A stretch of DNA of 64,000 bases from JBBROS01 sp965217935 (GTDB taxonomy: Bacteria; Pseudomonadota; Alphaproteobacteria; Acetobacterales; Acetobacteraceae): positions 4,340,001-4,404,000 of the forward strand of contig OZ244581.1 in NCBI GenBank assembly GCA_965217935.1, given 5' to 3'. The notes beneath the pieces were generated by a model that was given only the letters and a program-made list of their open reading frames with translations, did no database searches and was not told the DNA's origin. The position numbers and the translations under genes are program-made. Shown in pieces: positions 17,015 to 26,323 of this stretch. The stretch's first letter is position 1. Each line of letters begins with the position of its first letter.

Positions 17015-20000
17015 ATGACCGTTGCCGCCGGCGCGTCGCGTCTGGCGCGGGCGCTGCTGCTCGTTGCCTTCACCGTGCTCACGCTGTGCGTGGCCGGCAT
17101 CGCCCTGCTCGCCTGGCGGCTCTCGGAAGGGCCGGTCGACCTCGCCTGGGCCGCGCGTCGCGCCGAGGCCGCTTATAACCGGCCGGATGCAACGACCCGC
17201 CTCGCGGTCGGCGGCGCGGCGCTGCGATGGCGCGGATTCAGGCAGGCCGGCCACGGGCTGGAATTCGAGGCGCGCGACGTGCTGCTTTCCGCCCCGGGCG
17301 GCGCTCCGGCCGCTTCGATCTCGAAGCTCGCTTTCACCTTGTCCCCGGCCCGGCTGCTGTTCGGCGTCGTCGCCCCGCAAAGCGTCATCGCATCCGGGGC
17401 GGAGCTGCGTTTGACCCGCTCCGCCGACGGCGCGGTCAGCTTGAGCGGCGTGCAGGCGGCGCCGGGCGGGGCGGGCGGTCCCGCAAGCCTCAGCGACGCC
17501 TTGGCCGAGCTGTCGCGGCCCGCCCGTCGAGGCGAGCTGTCGGACCGGTCCGGCATGGCCGGGCGCCTCAGCCAGCTTCGCGACGTGCGCCTGGCGGGCG
17601 CCCGCATCGAGGTGCAGGACCATGCCCTCGGCACGCCGTGGCGCGTCGATATCGAGCGGCTCGGGCTGCAGCGCCAGCCTGAGGGCGGCGCGCACGGGGA
17701 GGCCCAAGCCGCGCTCGCATTCGACGGCGCCCCGCCGGCCGCGCTCTCGCTGCGGGCCGTCCTGGCCCCGGACGGCGGCGCCCGGCTTCATGCGGCACTC
17801 GCGCCGACCGAGGCCGCCCCGCTGGGCGCGCTCCTGCGGCAGTTGGCCGGCGCCGATGCGGCGTACGGCCTCGACGCGAGGGTCGGCGGCTCCGCCACGC
17901 TCGACCTGTCCCCGAAGCTGCTGCCCACCGCCGCGACGCTGCAGGCCGCAAGCGGGCCGGGCCGCCTGCTCGTGTCCGGCGCCTGGATCGCCGCCGACGC
18001 GGTCTCCCTCGGCGCCGAGGCCAAGTGGGAGCGGCCGGGGTGGACCCGCCCCACGAGCGCGGCCCTCACGCACGCCAAGGCGATCCTGCGCCCGCCCGGC
18101 GGCGGCCCGGCCACCACCGTCCTTGCCAGCGCGCAGGCAACCCAAGACCCAACCCAGGATGGGGGGCAGATCAAGGGGGCCATCGACGCCTCGATTGACC
18201 AGCTCGCCTTCAGCAACCTCGCCGACCTTTGGCCCAAGCCGCTTGGCGGGCACGTCCGCCCGTGGATGACCGAGAACATGACGGCCGGCGTCGCCCGCGA
18301 CGGCGTCATCAAGCTCGGCTTCACCGCATCGCCTGACCTCAAGAGCGTCAAGATCACCGGCGTCGACGGCAGCGTGACCGGCCAGGACGTCACGATCTGG
18401 TGGCTGCGCCCCGTGCCGCCCATTGAACACGCCGCCGCAAAGCTCAGCATCACCGACCCCGACAGCCTCGACATCGCCGTCCCGTCCGGCCGGCAGGGCG
18501 CGATGGAGCTGAGCAACGGGCTGGTCCGCATTACCGGCCTGTCGAAGAAGGACCAGTTCCTGGCCGTGGACGCCGACGCATCCGGCGGCGTTGCCGAACT
18601 GCTCGCCCTGCTCAAGGCTCCCCGCCTCAACCTGCTGTCGAAGAAGCCGATCCCGATGCGCAACCCCTCCGGCAGCTTTGCCGGGCGCCTGAGCGTCAAG
18701 CTCCCGCTCAACGAGGACCTCAAGTTCGAACAGGTGGCGATCGGCGCGCACGCCCATCTTGCCCGCCTCAACCTCGGCGGCATCGTGGCGCAGCGGGACC
18801 TGGAGCATGGCGAGCTTGAGCTGCAGGCGTCCTCCGACGCGCTCGACATCAAAGGGTCGGCGACCATCGGCGGCATCGAGGCGGCCATCGCCGTGGGCAT
18901 GGACTTCCGCGACGGGCCGCCGGGCCAGGTCGTGGAACGCGCCAGCGCCACCGGGCGCGCGACGCCGCGGCAGCTCAGCGACACCGGGTTCGACCCGGGC
19001 GGATTGATTGAATCAGGGTCCGCGCTGCTGACCGCCAGATATGAGCAGCGCCGCAGCGGGCGCGCCACCCTGGGCATCGACGCCGACCTGTCGCAGGCGG
19101 GCCTCGCGCTGGCCGGCTGGCGCAAGCCGCCAGGGCCTGCGGCCATGATCCAGGGCCAGCTCCTGCTTGAGCATGACCGGCTGGCCGGGATCGAGAGCTT
19201 GCGGGCGAAGGGTCCGGGGCTTTCGATCGAAGGCCGGGCCAAGCTGGGCGCCAACGCGCCGGGCGTGCTTGTCCTCGACAGGATCGAGATCGGCCCCACT
19301 AAGGCGTCCGGCGAGATCCGGGCGCCGGAGGCCGCTGGCCTGCCGATTCGCGCCACCATCTCCGGCCCGGCGCTCGACCTCTCCACGGCCCTGGCGAAGA
19401 ACCCGGCCCCGCCGCCCGCCGAGGACGCGCCGCCCGGCCCCGGCACGCCCTGGGTCGCCGATGTCCGCTTCAACCGCGTGCTGCTGTCGAGCGGGCCCGG
19501 GCTCGCGAACGTCGTCGCCCATGCCGAGAACGATGGCCGCCGCCTCGCCGTTTTTCGTGCCACGTCCTCCGGCCCCGAGCGCCTGCGGGCCGCCATGCAG
19601 CCGGACGGCGCCGGGCGGCGCTTGACCGTCGATGCCGCGGACGGCGGCGCCCTGCTCCGCTCGCTCGGCCTGGTCGGCGCCATCGACGGCGGGCATCTCA
19701 CGCTCGACGCCCGCTTCGACGACACCCGGCCCGACCCGCCTCTCGCCGGCGCCGCGACGTTGAAGGACTTCCACCTGCGCAAGGCCCCGGCGATCGGCAA
19801 GCTGCTGCAGGCGGCGACCATCTACGGCGTCGGCGAGGCCCTCAGCGGGCCCGGGCTCTACTTCGACGAGCTGGCGCTGCCGTTCCGCTACCAGCGCGGG
19901 CGGCTCGACATCACGGACGCGCGCGCGACCAGCGATTCCCTTGGCCTGACCGGACGGGGCGCCATCGACACCGCCCACTCGACCCTCGACCTGCAGGGCA

Positions 20001-20203
20001 CCATCATCCCTGCCTACGTCATCAATTCCCTGCTCGGGCGCATCCCGCTCGTGGGCCGGCTGTTCAGGTCCGAGCGGGGAGGGGGGCTGATCGCGATGAA
20101 CTACGCCGTCCACGGCTCGCTCGATGACCCCTCCGTCTCCGTCAACCCGCTCTCCGCGCTGACGCCGGGGGCGCTGCGGCGGTTGTTCCACCTGTCCGAG
20201 TGA
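17015..20203 (+). CDS. AsmA/YhdP-like protein (DUF3971 region)
   Basis: A 1062-aa protein with one N-terminal membrane anchor (about residues 8-38) and a very long beta-rich, repeat-like periplasmic body. The segment around residues 420-510 (LADLWPKPLGGHVRPWMTEN, DVTIWWLRPVPPIEHA) matches the DUF3971 region of YhdP-type proteins. The C-terminal part (GRLDITDARATSDSLGLTGR, IPLVGRLFRSERGGGL) is the AsmA-like C-terminal region. Such proteins are thought to bridge the inner and outer membranes for phospholipid transport. ATG at 17015 is chosen because it directly precedes the anchor. Confidence 0.85.
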   Translation: MTVAAGASRLARALLLVAFTVLTLCVAGIALLAWRLSEGPVDLAWAARRAEAAYNRPDATTRLAVGGAALRWRGFRQAGHGLEFEARDVLLSAPGGAPAASISKLAFTLSPARLLFGVVAPQSVIASGAELRLTRSADGAVSLSGVQAAPGGAGGPASLSDALAELSRPARRGELSDRSGMAGRLSQLRDVRLAGARIEVQDHALGTPWRVDIERLGLQRQPEGGAHGEAQAALAFDGAPPAALSLRAVLAPDGGARLHAALAPTEAAPLGALLRQLAGADAAYGLDARVGGSATLDLSPKLLPTAATLQAASGPGRLLVSGAWIAADAVSLGAEAKWERPGWTRPTSAALTHAKAILRPPGGGPATTVLASAQATQDPTQDGGQIKGAIDASIDQLAFSNLADLWPKPLGGHVRPWMTENMTAGVARDGVIKLGFTASPDLKSVKITGVDGSVTGQDVTIWWLRPVPPIEHAAAKLSITDPDSLDIAVPSGRQGAMELSNGLVRITGLSKKDQFLAVDADASGGVAELLALLKAPRLNLLSKKPIPMRNPSGSFAGRLSVKLPLNEDLKFEQVAIGAHAHLARLNLGGIVAQRDLEHGELELQASSDALDIKGSATIGGIEAAIAVGMDFRDGPPGQVVERASATGRATPRQLSDTGFDPGGLIESGSALLTARYEQRRSGRATLGIDADLSQAGLALAGWRKPPGPAAMIQGQLLLEHDRLAGIESLRAKGPGLSIEGRAKLGANAPGVLVLDRIEIGPTKASGEIRAPEAAGLPIRATISGPALDLSTALAKNPAPPPAEDAPPGPGTPWVADVRFNRVLLSSGPGLANVVAHAENDGRRLAVFRATSSGPERLRAAMQPDGAGRRLTVDAADGGALLRSLGLVGAIDGGHLTLDARFDDTRPDPPLAGAATLKDFHLRKAPAIGKLLQAATIYGVGEALSGPGLYFDELALPFRYQRGRLDITDARATSDSLGLTGRGAIDTAHSTLDLQGTIIPAYVINSLLGRIPLVGRLFRSERGGGLIAMNYAVHGSLDDPSVSVNPLSALTPGALRRLFHLSE

Positions 20204-20213
20204 GGATTGCCCA

Positions 20214-20915
20214 ATGACGAACGCCTTGCTGTTCGATGTTTTCGGCACCGTGGCCGACTGGCGCTCGAGCCTGATCCGGGACCTCTCCGCCTGGGGCCGC
20301 GAGCGGGGCCGCGACGCCGACTGGCCCGGCTTGGCAGATGCCTGGCGCGCCGCCTATGCCCCCTCGATGGACCGCGTCCGCCGCGGCGAGCAGGCCTGGA
20401 CCAACCTCGACGCCTTGCACCGGGCCTCGCTCGAGCAACTCGCGCCCCGCTTCGGCCTCGGGGGCCTCGACGAGGACGCGCTCGATTGGCTCACCCGGGC
20501 GTGGCACCGTTTGCAGCCTTGGCCCGACAGCGTTCCCGGGCTGGCGCGGCTGAAGCGGCGGTTCATCGTCGGCACGCTGTCGAACGGCAACGTCGCGTTG
20601 CTGACCAACATGGCGAAGCGTGCCGGGCTGCCGTGGGACGTGGTGCTGTCGGCCGAGCTGTTCCGGCATTACAAGCCCGATCCCGAGGTCTATCTCGGCG
20701 CGGCGGCGCTGCTCGGCCTGGCGCCCGCCGAGGTCATGCTGTGCGCCGCCCACAACAGCGACCTGGCCGCCGCCCGCAGCCTTGGGCTGGGAACCGCCTT
20801 CATCGCGCGCCCGACCGAACATGGGCCGAACCAAGCGCGCGACGGGGCGGCCGAGCAGGCGTGGGATTTCATGACCGACAGCGTCCTGACGCTTGCGGAC
20901 CGCCTCGGCTGCTGA
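20214..20915 (+). CDS. HAD-superfamily haloacid dehalogenase (type II)
   Basis: A 233-aa HAD hydrolase of the (S)-2-haloacid dehalogenase group. The nucleophile is D8 in LLFDVFGTVADWR; motif II is TLSNGNVALL, motif III is HYKPDPEVY with the catalytic Lys, and motif IV is CAAHNSDLAAARSLG. The helical cap includes WRAAYAPSMDRVRRGEQAW. Dehalogenation of 2-haloacids is the family activity; the real substrate may differ. It lies 10 bp after the AsmA-like gene and is convergent with tyrS. Confidence 0.88.
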   Translation: MTNALLFDVFGTVADWRSSLIRDLSAWGRERGRDADWPGLADAWRAAYAPSMDRVRRGEQAWTNLDALHRASLEQLAPRFGLGGLDEDALDWLTRAWHRLQPWPDSVPGLARLKRRFIVGTLSNGNVALLTNMAKRAGLPWDVVLSAELFRHYKPDPEVYLGAAALLGLAPAEVMLCAAHNSDLAAARSLGLGTAFIARPTEHGPNQARDGAAEQAWDFMTDSVLTLADRLGC

Positions 20916-20978
20916 GACCGGGCCGATCTCGCCGGAGCGCTTCATGCATGTCGCGGGATAGCGCGCCCTTGGTCCCGG

Positions 20979-22217
20979 CTAAACGCTTCGGATGAGCCGA
21001 TGCTGTTTCCGCCCTGCCGACAGCTTCGCCGCTCCGTCCCGGAGGTCCGCGGCGGTCAGCGTCGCCGCTTCGCCGGGCACTTGCGCGTCGTTGACCCGCG
21101 CGCCGCCGCCGCGGATCAACCGCCTTGCCTCGCCTTTGCTGGTTGCCAGGCCGGATTCCACGAGCAGGTCCACAACCTGGATGCCCGCTGACAGTGCCGT
21201 GGCGTCCACGAACACGATGGGCAGGGTTTCCGCGGCGCGCCCCTCCTCGAAGGTCTGGCGCGCCGTTTCCGCCGCGTGCCTTGCCGCCCGCTCGCCATGC
21301 GCGATCGTTGTCGCCTCGGTCGCCAGCGCCTTCTTGGCCTCGTTCAGCGCGGCGCCCGGCAGCGCCTCCAGCCGGGCGATCTCGTCCAGCGGCAAATCCG
21401 TGAACAGGCGCAGGAAGCGGCCCACGTCCGCGTCCTCGGCATTGCGCCAGAACTGCCAGTAATCGTATGGCGAGAGACGGTCTGCCCGGAGCCATACGGC
21501 GCCCTTCGCCGTCTTGCCCATCTTCGCCCCGCCCGCCGTCGTGATCAGCGGCGTGGTCAGCCCGAACGCCTGGCGGCCGTCGGTGCGGCGCACCAGCTCG
21601 ACGCCGGAGACGATGTTGCCCCACTGGTCCGAGCCGCCCATCTGCAGCGTCACCCCGTGCCGGCGCAGCAGTTCGCGGAAGTCGTAGCTCTGCAGGATCA
21701 TGTAGTTGAATTCGAGGAAGGTGAGCGGCTGCTCGCGTTGCAGCCGGGTCCGCACGCTGTCGAAGGTCAGCATCCGGCCGATGGTGAAGTGGCTGCCGAC
21801 GTCGCGCAGCAGCTCGATGTAGCCCAGCCGGTCCAGCCAGTCCGCGTTGTTGGCCAGGACGGCGCCGCCGTTCCCGAACGGCACGAACGGGGCGACGCAA
21901 TCCTGGATCGCCGCCATGTTCCGCGCGATTTGGGCGTCGTCCAGCATCTGCCGGGCCTGGTCCTTGCCCGAGGGATCGCCGATCCGCGTGGTGCCGCCGC
22001 CCATCAGCACCACCGCGCGATGGCCGTGGCGGTGCAGCAGGCGCAGCAGCATGAGCTGCACCAGGCTGCCGACATGCAGGCTGTCGGCGGTGCAGTCGAA
22101 GCCGATGTATCCGGCGACCGTGCCTTCGAGCAGGGCGCGGTCCAGCGCTGCCTCGTCGGTGCATTGAAAGACGAAGCCGCGCGCCGCGGCCTCGGTGAGA
22201 AAGGGGCTATCGACCAC
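20979..22217 (-). CDS. tyrS: Tyrosyl-tRNA synthetase
   Basis: A 412-aa class I synthetase. The HIGH-type motif is SLHVGS near residue 47, the KMSKS-type motif is AKMGKT near residue 230, and the C-terminal S4 RNA-binding domain (VDLLVESGLATSKGEARRLI) is present. The GTG at 22217 gives the N-terminus expected from the family. No Shine-Dalgarno precedes it: the U-tract of a strong hairpin (22235-22262) ends 3-4 nt upstream. Confidence 0.96.
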   Translation of the reverse strand: MVDSPFLTEAAARGFVFQCTDEAALDRALLEGTVAGYIGFDCTADSLHVGSLVQLMLLRLLHRHGHRAVVLMGGGTTRIGDPSGKDQARQMLDDAQIARNMAAIQDCVAPFVPFGNGGAVLANNADWLDRLGYIELLRDVGSHFTIGRMLTFDSVRTRLQREQPLTFLEFNYMILQSYDFRELLRRHGVTLQMGGSDQWGNIVSGVELVRRTDGRQAFGLTTPLITTAGGAKMGKTAKGAVWLRADRLSPYDYWQFWRNAEDADVGRFLRLFTDLPLDEIARLEALPGAALNEAKKALATEATTIAHGERAARHAAETARQTFEEGRAAETLPIVFVDATALSAGIQVVDLLVESGLATSKGEARRLIRGGGARVNDAQVPGEAATLTAADLRDGAAKLSAGRKQHRLIRSV

Positions 22218-22220
22218 TAG

Positions 22221-22262
22221 CTAAAACCAAAAAAGGCCTTCTCCCGTTGCCGGGAGAAGGCC
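22221..22262 (-). terminator. Rho-independent terminator/attenuator directly upstream of tyrS
   Basis: On the minus strand, GGCCTTCTCCCG and CGGGAGAAGGCC (22262-22251 and 22246-22235) form a perfect 12-bp stem with a 4-nt loop, followed by a T-rich run (22234-22221). It should end transcription of the alpha/beta hydrolase gene. The U-tract reaches to within four bases of the tyrS start codon, leaving no room for a separate tyrS promoter. Confidence 0.85.
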
Positions 22263-22279
22263 CGTCACAAAAATTGACA

Positions 22280-22945
22280 TCAGTCCGCCGCGAGCGCCAT
22301 CGCCTTGCGGGCGATGATCTTGCCCACGTGGTCCTCGATCGCCCCGGCCACCGCGTCCGCGTGGGTCGCGAACACGTGATCGGCGCCGGCGCAGACGCGG
22401 TAGTCGACCTCGACGTTCTTCTGCGTGTTCAGCTTGTCCACCAGCTTGCGCACCGCCGACTCCGGGACCAGCTCGTCGTTGTCGCCGTGCATCATCAGGC
22501 CGCCGCACGGGCAGGGGGCCAGGAAGCCGAAATCGTAGTGGTTGGCCGGGGGCGCCACGCTCACCCAGCCGGAGATTTCCGGGCGGCGCATCAGCAGCTG
22601 CATGCCGACGAACGCGCCGAAGGAATAGCCGCTGATCCACAGCCCGCTCGAGTTCGGGTTGACCATCTGCATCCAGTCGAGCGCCGCCGCGGCGTCGCTG
22701 ATCTCGCCGAAGCCGCCGTCGTACTTGCCTTGGCTGCGTCCCACGCCGCGGAAATTGAACCGCATCACCGAGCAGCCGAGCTTCTGGAACGATTGGTACA
22801 TCGCGTAGGCGATACGGTTGTTCATCGTCCCGCCGTGCAGCGGATGCGGGTGCAGGATCAGCGCCAGCGAAGCGTTCGGCTCCTTCGAGTGATGATAACG
22901 GCCCTCAAGCCGCCCATCCGGACCAGCAAACATCACTTCAGGCAT
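22280..22945 (-). CDS. Alpha/beta hydrolase (small, cytoplasmic)
   Basis: A 221-aa hydrolase of the group with the LILHPHPLHGGTMNN motif near residue 34, VMRFNFRGVGRSQG, and the nucleophile elbow GYSFGAFVG (Ser near residue 107). The catalytic Asp is in MHGDNDELVP and the His in AGADHVFATH. ATG at 22945 was chosen because GGAG lies 5-6 nt upstream; the open frame extends 86 codons further without family similarity. Its substrate is unknown. A strong terminator follows. Confidence 0.85.
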   Translation of the reverse strand: MPEVMFAGPDGRLEGRYHHSKEPNASLALILHPHPLHGGTMNNRIAYAMYQSFQKLGCSVMRFNFRGVGRSQGKYDGGFGEISDAAAALDWMQMVNPNSSGLWISGYSFGAFVGMQLLMRRPEISGWVSVAPPANHYDFGFLAPCPCGGLMMHGDNDELVPESAVRKLVDKLNTQKNVEVDYRVCAGADHVFATHADAVAGAIEDHVGKIIARKAMALAAD

Positions 22946-23192
22946 GGCGCTCCAATCTCGTTCCATAGGCAGAGGACGGTTGGCGCCGCTCTCGCCGCAA
23001 TTGATTCTTTCTGCCGCCGGGCCATTTGACCCGGCAGCACAAACCCGCTTAGCCTTCCCGCAACGAACCGGGTCTATGACCTGGCGCCCGGCATAAGCAG
23101 GCGCCGCGATCACGGTTGCCGGCGGCATCTGGTATCCGGCAACACCCGGAATATAGTCAGTCTTGGTCCAGTTTTCATAATGGAAATGTCGC

Positions 23193-23897
23193 ATGGCATT
23201 CATGTTTCTGCGTGAGGCGGTCGAGGCCTACCGCAAGCGAGACCCCGCCGCCCGGTCCTCGATCGAGGTCCTGCTCTGCTACCCGGGGCTTCATGCCGTC
23301 CTCTGGCACCGCTTGGCGCATCGTCTGTTCAACCTGGGGTTGCGGACGCTGGGCCGTCTGGTCGCCAACGTCGGGCGGTTCCTGACCGGGATCGAGATCC
23401 ACCCTGCGGCCCGGATCGGGCGGCGGCTGATCATCGACCACGGCATGGGCGTCGTGATCGGCGAGACGGCCGAGGTGGGCGACGACGTCTACCTGTATCA
23501 TCAGGTGACGCTCGGCGGCACCAGCAGCGAGCGCGGCAAGCGGCATCCGACCGTGGGCAACAACGTCATCGTCGGCGCCGGGGCCAAGGTGCTGGGCGGC
23601 ATCACCGTGGGCGACGGCGCCCGGATCGGCGCCAACGCCGTCGTGGTGCAGCCGGTCGGCGCGAACGAGACCGTCGTCGGCATTCCCGCGCGTCCGGTGG
23701 AGCGCGATCCGACCAAGCGGGCCGTCGCGCGCCGGGCCAACGCGTTCATGGCGTACGGGACGCCGTGCGAAGGCACGCTCGACCCGCTGGTCTGCACCAT
23801 CGAGGCCTTGCGGGCGGAGCTTCTCTCGCTTGAGGCCCGGGTCTCGGATTTGCAGCGCGCCCAGGCGGCGCACCAGCGTTCGCCGGCCGGCGAGTAG
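23193..23897 (+). CDS. cysE: Serine O-acetyltransferase
   Basis: Acetylates serine with acetyl-CoA to start cysteine synthesis. The 234-aa protein has the short N-terminal helical part (YRKRDPAARSSIEVLLCYPG) and a left-handed beta-helix hexapeptide domain, with HPAARIGRRLIIDHGMGVVI containing the catalytic Asp-His, TLGGTS near residue 108, and GNNVIVGAGAKVLGGITVGD. The C-terminal tail (residues about 185-234) is a coiled-coil-like extension. It is followed 16 nt later by a cysteine desulfurase gene. Confidence 0.95.
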   Translation: MAFMFLREAVEAYRKRDPAARSSIEVLLCYPGLHAVLWHRLAHRLFNLGLRTLGRLVANVGRFLTGIEIHPAARIGRRLIIDHGMGVVIGETAEVGDDVYLYHQVTLGGTSSERGKRHPTVGNNVIVGAGAKVLGGITVGDGARIGANAVVVQPVGANETVVGIPARPVERDPTKRAVARRANAFMAYGTPCEGTLDPLVCTIEALRAELLSLEARVSDLQRAQAAHQRSPAGE

Positions 23898-23913
23898 GGC
23901 CCTGCGAGGGCGG

Positions 23914-24984
23914 ATGGTCTACCTCGACGCCAACGCGAGCGAGCCGTTGCGTCCCGAGGCGCGCGCGGCCGTGCTTGCCGCCCTGGACCTGGTGGGCAAC
24001 CCGTCCAGCGTTCACGGTCCCGGGCGGGCGGCGCGGGCGCTGCTCGAATCGGCCCGGCGCACCGTGGCCGAACGCTTCGGCGCGCCCGCTTCGGGGGTGG
24101 CGTTCACGTCCGGCGGCACCGAGGCGAACGCGCTGGCCATCGCGGCCTTCGGGCAAGGCCGCCGCGTCATCGTCGGCGCGACCGAGCACGACGCCGTCCG
24201 TGCGGCGGCGCCCGGCGCGAAAACCCTTCCCGTGGACCGTGACGGGGTGGCCGACCTCGGCGCCCTCGCGCGGCATCTGGCTCAAGGCCCGGCTCTCGTG
24301 TGTCTCATGCTCGCCAACAACGAGACCGGCACGATCCAGCCAATCCGCGAGGCGGCCGAGCTCTGCCGGGCCTATGGGGGCCTGCTGCACGTCGACGCCG
24401 TGCAAGGCGCCGGGCGCATCCCGGTCAGGCTGTGCGACCTTGGCGCCGATTCGCTTGCCGTGTCTGCGCACAAGCTCGGGGGACCGAAAGGGGCTGGGGC
24501 GCTGCTGCTCGCGCCGGGCCGCGAGGTTGCGCCGTTGATCGCCGGCGGAGGGCAGGAGCGAGGCCGGCGCGGCGGCACGCCACCGCTCGCGTGCATCGCA
24601 GGCTTCGCGGCCGCCGTCCTGGCCGCCCCGGCCGACACGGCCTGTTTGAGGGACCAGGCCGAGCGTGCCGCGACGGCCGAAGGGGCCATTGTCCTGGGCG
24701 GTGCTGACCGGCTTCCGAACACCGCCTGCCTGGCCTATCCCGGACTGGCCGCCGAGTCGCAGGTCATCGCGCTGGACCTTGCCGGCATCGCCGTCAGCGC
24801 CGGCGCCGCGTGCAGCAGCGGGAAGGTGGGGCGCAGCCATGTGCTGCAGGCGATGGGCCTGGGCCGGTTGGCCGGGGAGGCGATACGGGTCAGCATGCCG
24901 TGGAACGCGACGGAGTTGGATGCGGCGGCGTTCGCGGGCGCTTATCGCGAGATAGTCGCGCGCCTGTCGAGGCGGGCGGCCTGA
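23914..24984 (+). CDS. Cysteine desulfurase, NifS/IscS family (copy 1)
   Basis: A 356-aa PLP enzyme that removes sulfur from cysteine. It shows VYLDANASEPLRPEA, TSGGTEANALAI, SAHKLGGPKG with the PLP lysine, and SAGAACSSGK with the persulfide cysteine near residue 310. The ATG at 23914 fits the family; the upstream open frame is not conserved. It is shorter and more diverged than the copy at 27483-28643. Its place just after cysE suggests cysteine made locally is used as sulfur donor. The scaffold genes (iscU, suf) are not in the window. Confidence 0.9.
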   Translation: MVYLDANASEPLRPEARAAVLAALDLVGNPSSVHGPGRAARALLESARRTVAERFGAPASGVAFTSGGTEANALAIAAFGQGRRVIVGATEHDAVRAAAPGAKTLPVDRDGVADLGALARHLAQGPALVCLMLANNETGTIQPIREAAELCRAYGGLLHVDAVQGAGRIPVRLCDLGADSLAVSAHKLGGPKGAGALLLAPGREVAPLIAGGGQERGRRGGTPPLACIAGFAAAVLAAPADTACLRDQAERAATAEGAIVLGGADRLPNTACLAYPGLAAESQVIALDLAGIAVSAGAACSSGKVGRSHVLQAMGLGRLAGEAIRVSMPWNATELDAAAFAGAYREIVARLSRRAA

Positions 24985-25005
24985 TTTGCCTGCGGTTCGC
25001 GCGCG

Positions 25006-25653
25006 TCAGCGTGCAGGCTGCTGCGCGGCTCCGGACTTGGAGCGGGAGAAGCAGCCCAGCTTGTAGCAGCCGAACAGCGCCGCGGCACCCGCGCCGATGG
25101 CGAGCTTGGTCCCGGTCGACATGCCGGACGATTGCGCGGCGGCTGCGTCCTGCCGCGGCTGCGCGGCGGCTGCGTCCTGCCGCGGTTGCGCGGCGGGGCC
25201 GTTCTTGCCGGCGAGCGTCACGCCGACCCGTTGCGCCTGCTCCGGGCCGCCGCCTTTCGGCATGTAGTCGATCATGAGCTGCTGCCCCGGCGGCTTCGAG
25301 CCAACGAAGGCGGCGAACGCCTTGACGCTCGGGAACACGCGGCCGTCGACGGCGATGATCTGGTCGCCCTTATCCAGCCCTGCCTGCGCGCCGGGGGAGT
25401 TCCGCCGCACCGACGTCACCTGCAGCAGCTCGAACGTCATGCCGCTGCCGGTAATGCACTGCCCGGCGCCGACGTCGATGCCGAGAACGCCGCCCTGGGC
25501 CTGCAACTGCCCGGCCTGCCGCGCCGGCAGCAGTTGATAGCCCATCTGGTTTTCCGCCCGGGCGGCGCCCGGCAGGCCTTGCGAGCCGAGCAGGGCGCCG
25601 GCGAGGACGATGCTGAGCGCCTGCCTGCGCACGCCTGCCAGCGGCCCCGCCAC
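25006..25653 (-). CDS. Exported PDZ-domain protein
   Basis: The protein has a signal peptide (RRQALSIVLAGALLGSQGLP), one PDZ domain (VTSVRRNSPGAQAGLDKGDQ, IIAVDGR, about residues 75-140), an Ala/Gln-rich linker with the nine-residue unit QPRQDAAAA twice, and a C-terminal hydrophobic segment ending in a basic Cys-containing tail. The start is uncertain: TTG at 25671 overlapping the yidB-like stop, GTG at 25653, or GTG at 25632. All keep the signal peptide. It is not a protease, as no catalytic domain is present. It probably works with the YidB-like protein encoded just upstream. Confidence 0.7.
   Translation of the reverse strand: MAGPLAGVRRQALSIVLAGALLGSQGLPGAARAENQMGYQLLPARQAGQLQAQGGVLGIDVGAGQCITGSGMTFELLQVTSVRRNSPGAQAGLDKGDQIIAVDGRVFPSVKAFAAFVGSKPPGQQLMIDYMPKGGGPEQAQRVGVTLAGKNGPAAQPRQDAAAAQPRQDAAAAQSSGMSTGTKLAIGAGAAALFGCYKLGCFSRSKSGAAQQPAR
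25138..25197. repeat. 27-bp tandem repeat inside the PDZ gene
   Basis: Two near-identical 27-bp units encode QPRQDAAAA twice in the linker after the PDZ domain. The length is a multiple of three, so copy-number changes would keep the frame. Confidence 0.75.
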
Positions 25654-25667
25654 GCTGGGGTTCCCGC

Positions 25668-26084
25668 TCAAACCGACGCCGTGCCTTCGTCCTGAACCTG
25701 CCCGTCGGGCGTCATGCCGTTGACCGCGTTCGGCAGGTGCTGGCTCAACTGGGACAGGAAGTCGTCTTTCTGCATCCCGGCCTGGTTGGCCATACCCTCG
25801 ACCTGCTGATCGCCGAACACGCCCTGCAACTGCTGCGGCGACACCGACTGGTTCGGGCCGTTGCCGACCCAGGACTGGGCGATATGGCCGAGGCCGGAGC
25901 GCTCGAACTGCGACAGAAGGCCGCCCAGCCCGCCTCCCGCCATTCCCTGGTTGCCATAATTCTGCCCGCCCATCGCGCCGGATTGTCCGCCGCCGAGCAG
26001 GCCGGACAGCACGCCGCCCAGCGGCGAGGACGTGCCGCCGCTGCCGCCGAGCAGGCCGCCGAGAACCGAATCGAGAATGCCCAT
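25668..26084 (-). CDS. YidB-like (DUF937) protein
   Basis: A 138-aa Gly-rich protein. The N-terminus MGILDSVLGGLLGG, the Gly/Ser/Asn-rich middle, and the C-terminal SPQQLQGVFGDQQVEGMANQ and SQLSQHLPNAVNGMTPDGQV are characteristic of YidB-type DUF937 proteins, whose function is not established. The stop overlaps a possible TTG start of the PDZ gene (TTGA). Divergent from the RTX-like gene over 239 bp of somewhat lower GC. Confidence 0.85.
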   Translation of the reverse strand: MGILDSVLGGLLGGSGGTSSPLGGVLSGLLGGGQSGAMGGQNYGNQGMAGGGLGGLLSQFERSGLGHIAQSWVGNGPNQSVSPQQLQGVFGDQQVEGMANQAGMQKDDFLSQLSQHLPNAVNGMTPDGQVQDEGTASV

Positions 26085-26323
26085 GATGCTTTATCCCGTC
26101 TACTGAATGAGACCTATGACGATCGGGCGGCGCAGGAGTTGCATTGCCCACGCTTGCGGGAGGCCATGCCCGCGCTGGCGCCATTGCGTATCTGGTCGGC
26201 CACGTCCGCACAATTCCTGACGGTGACGGATTTACGCTCACGGTGCAATTCGTTTACGTTTGCTATTAAGAGCCAAAGTCGCGATCCCGCCGCTTTGTCG
26301 AACAAGGGAGGCATTGGTTCGCC

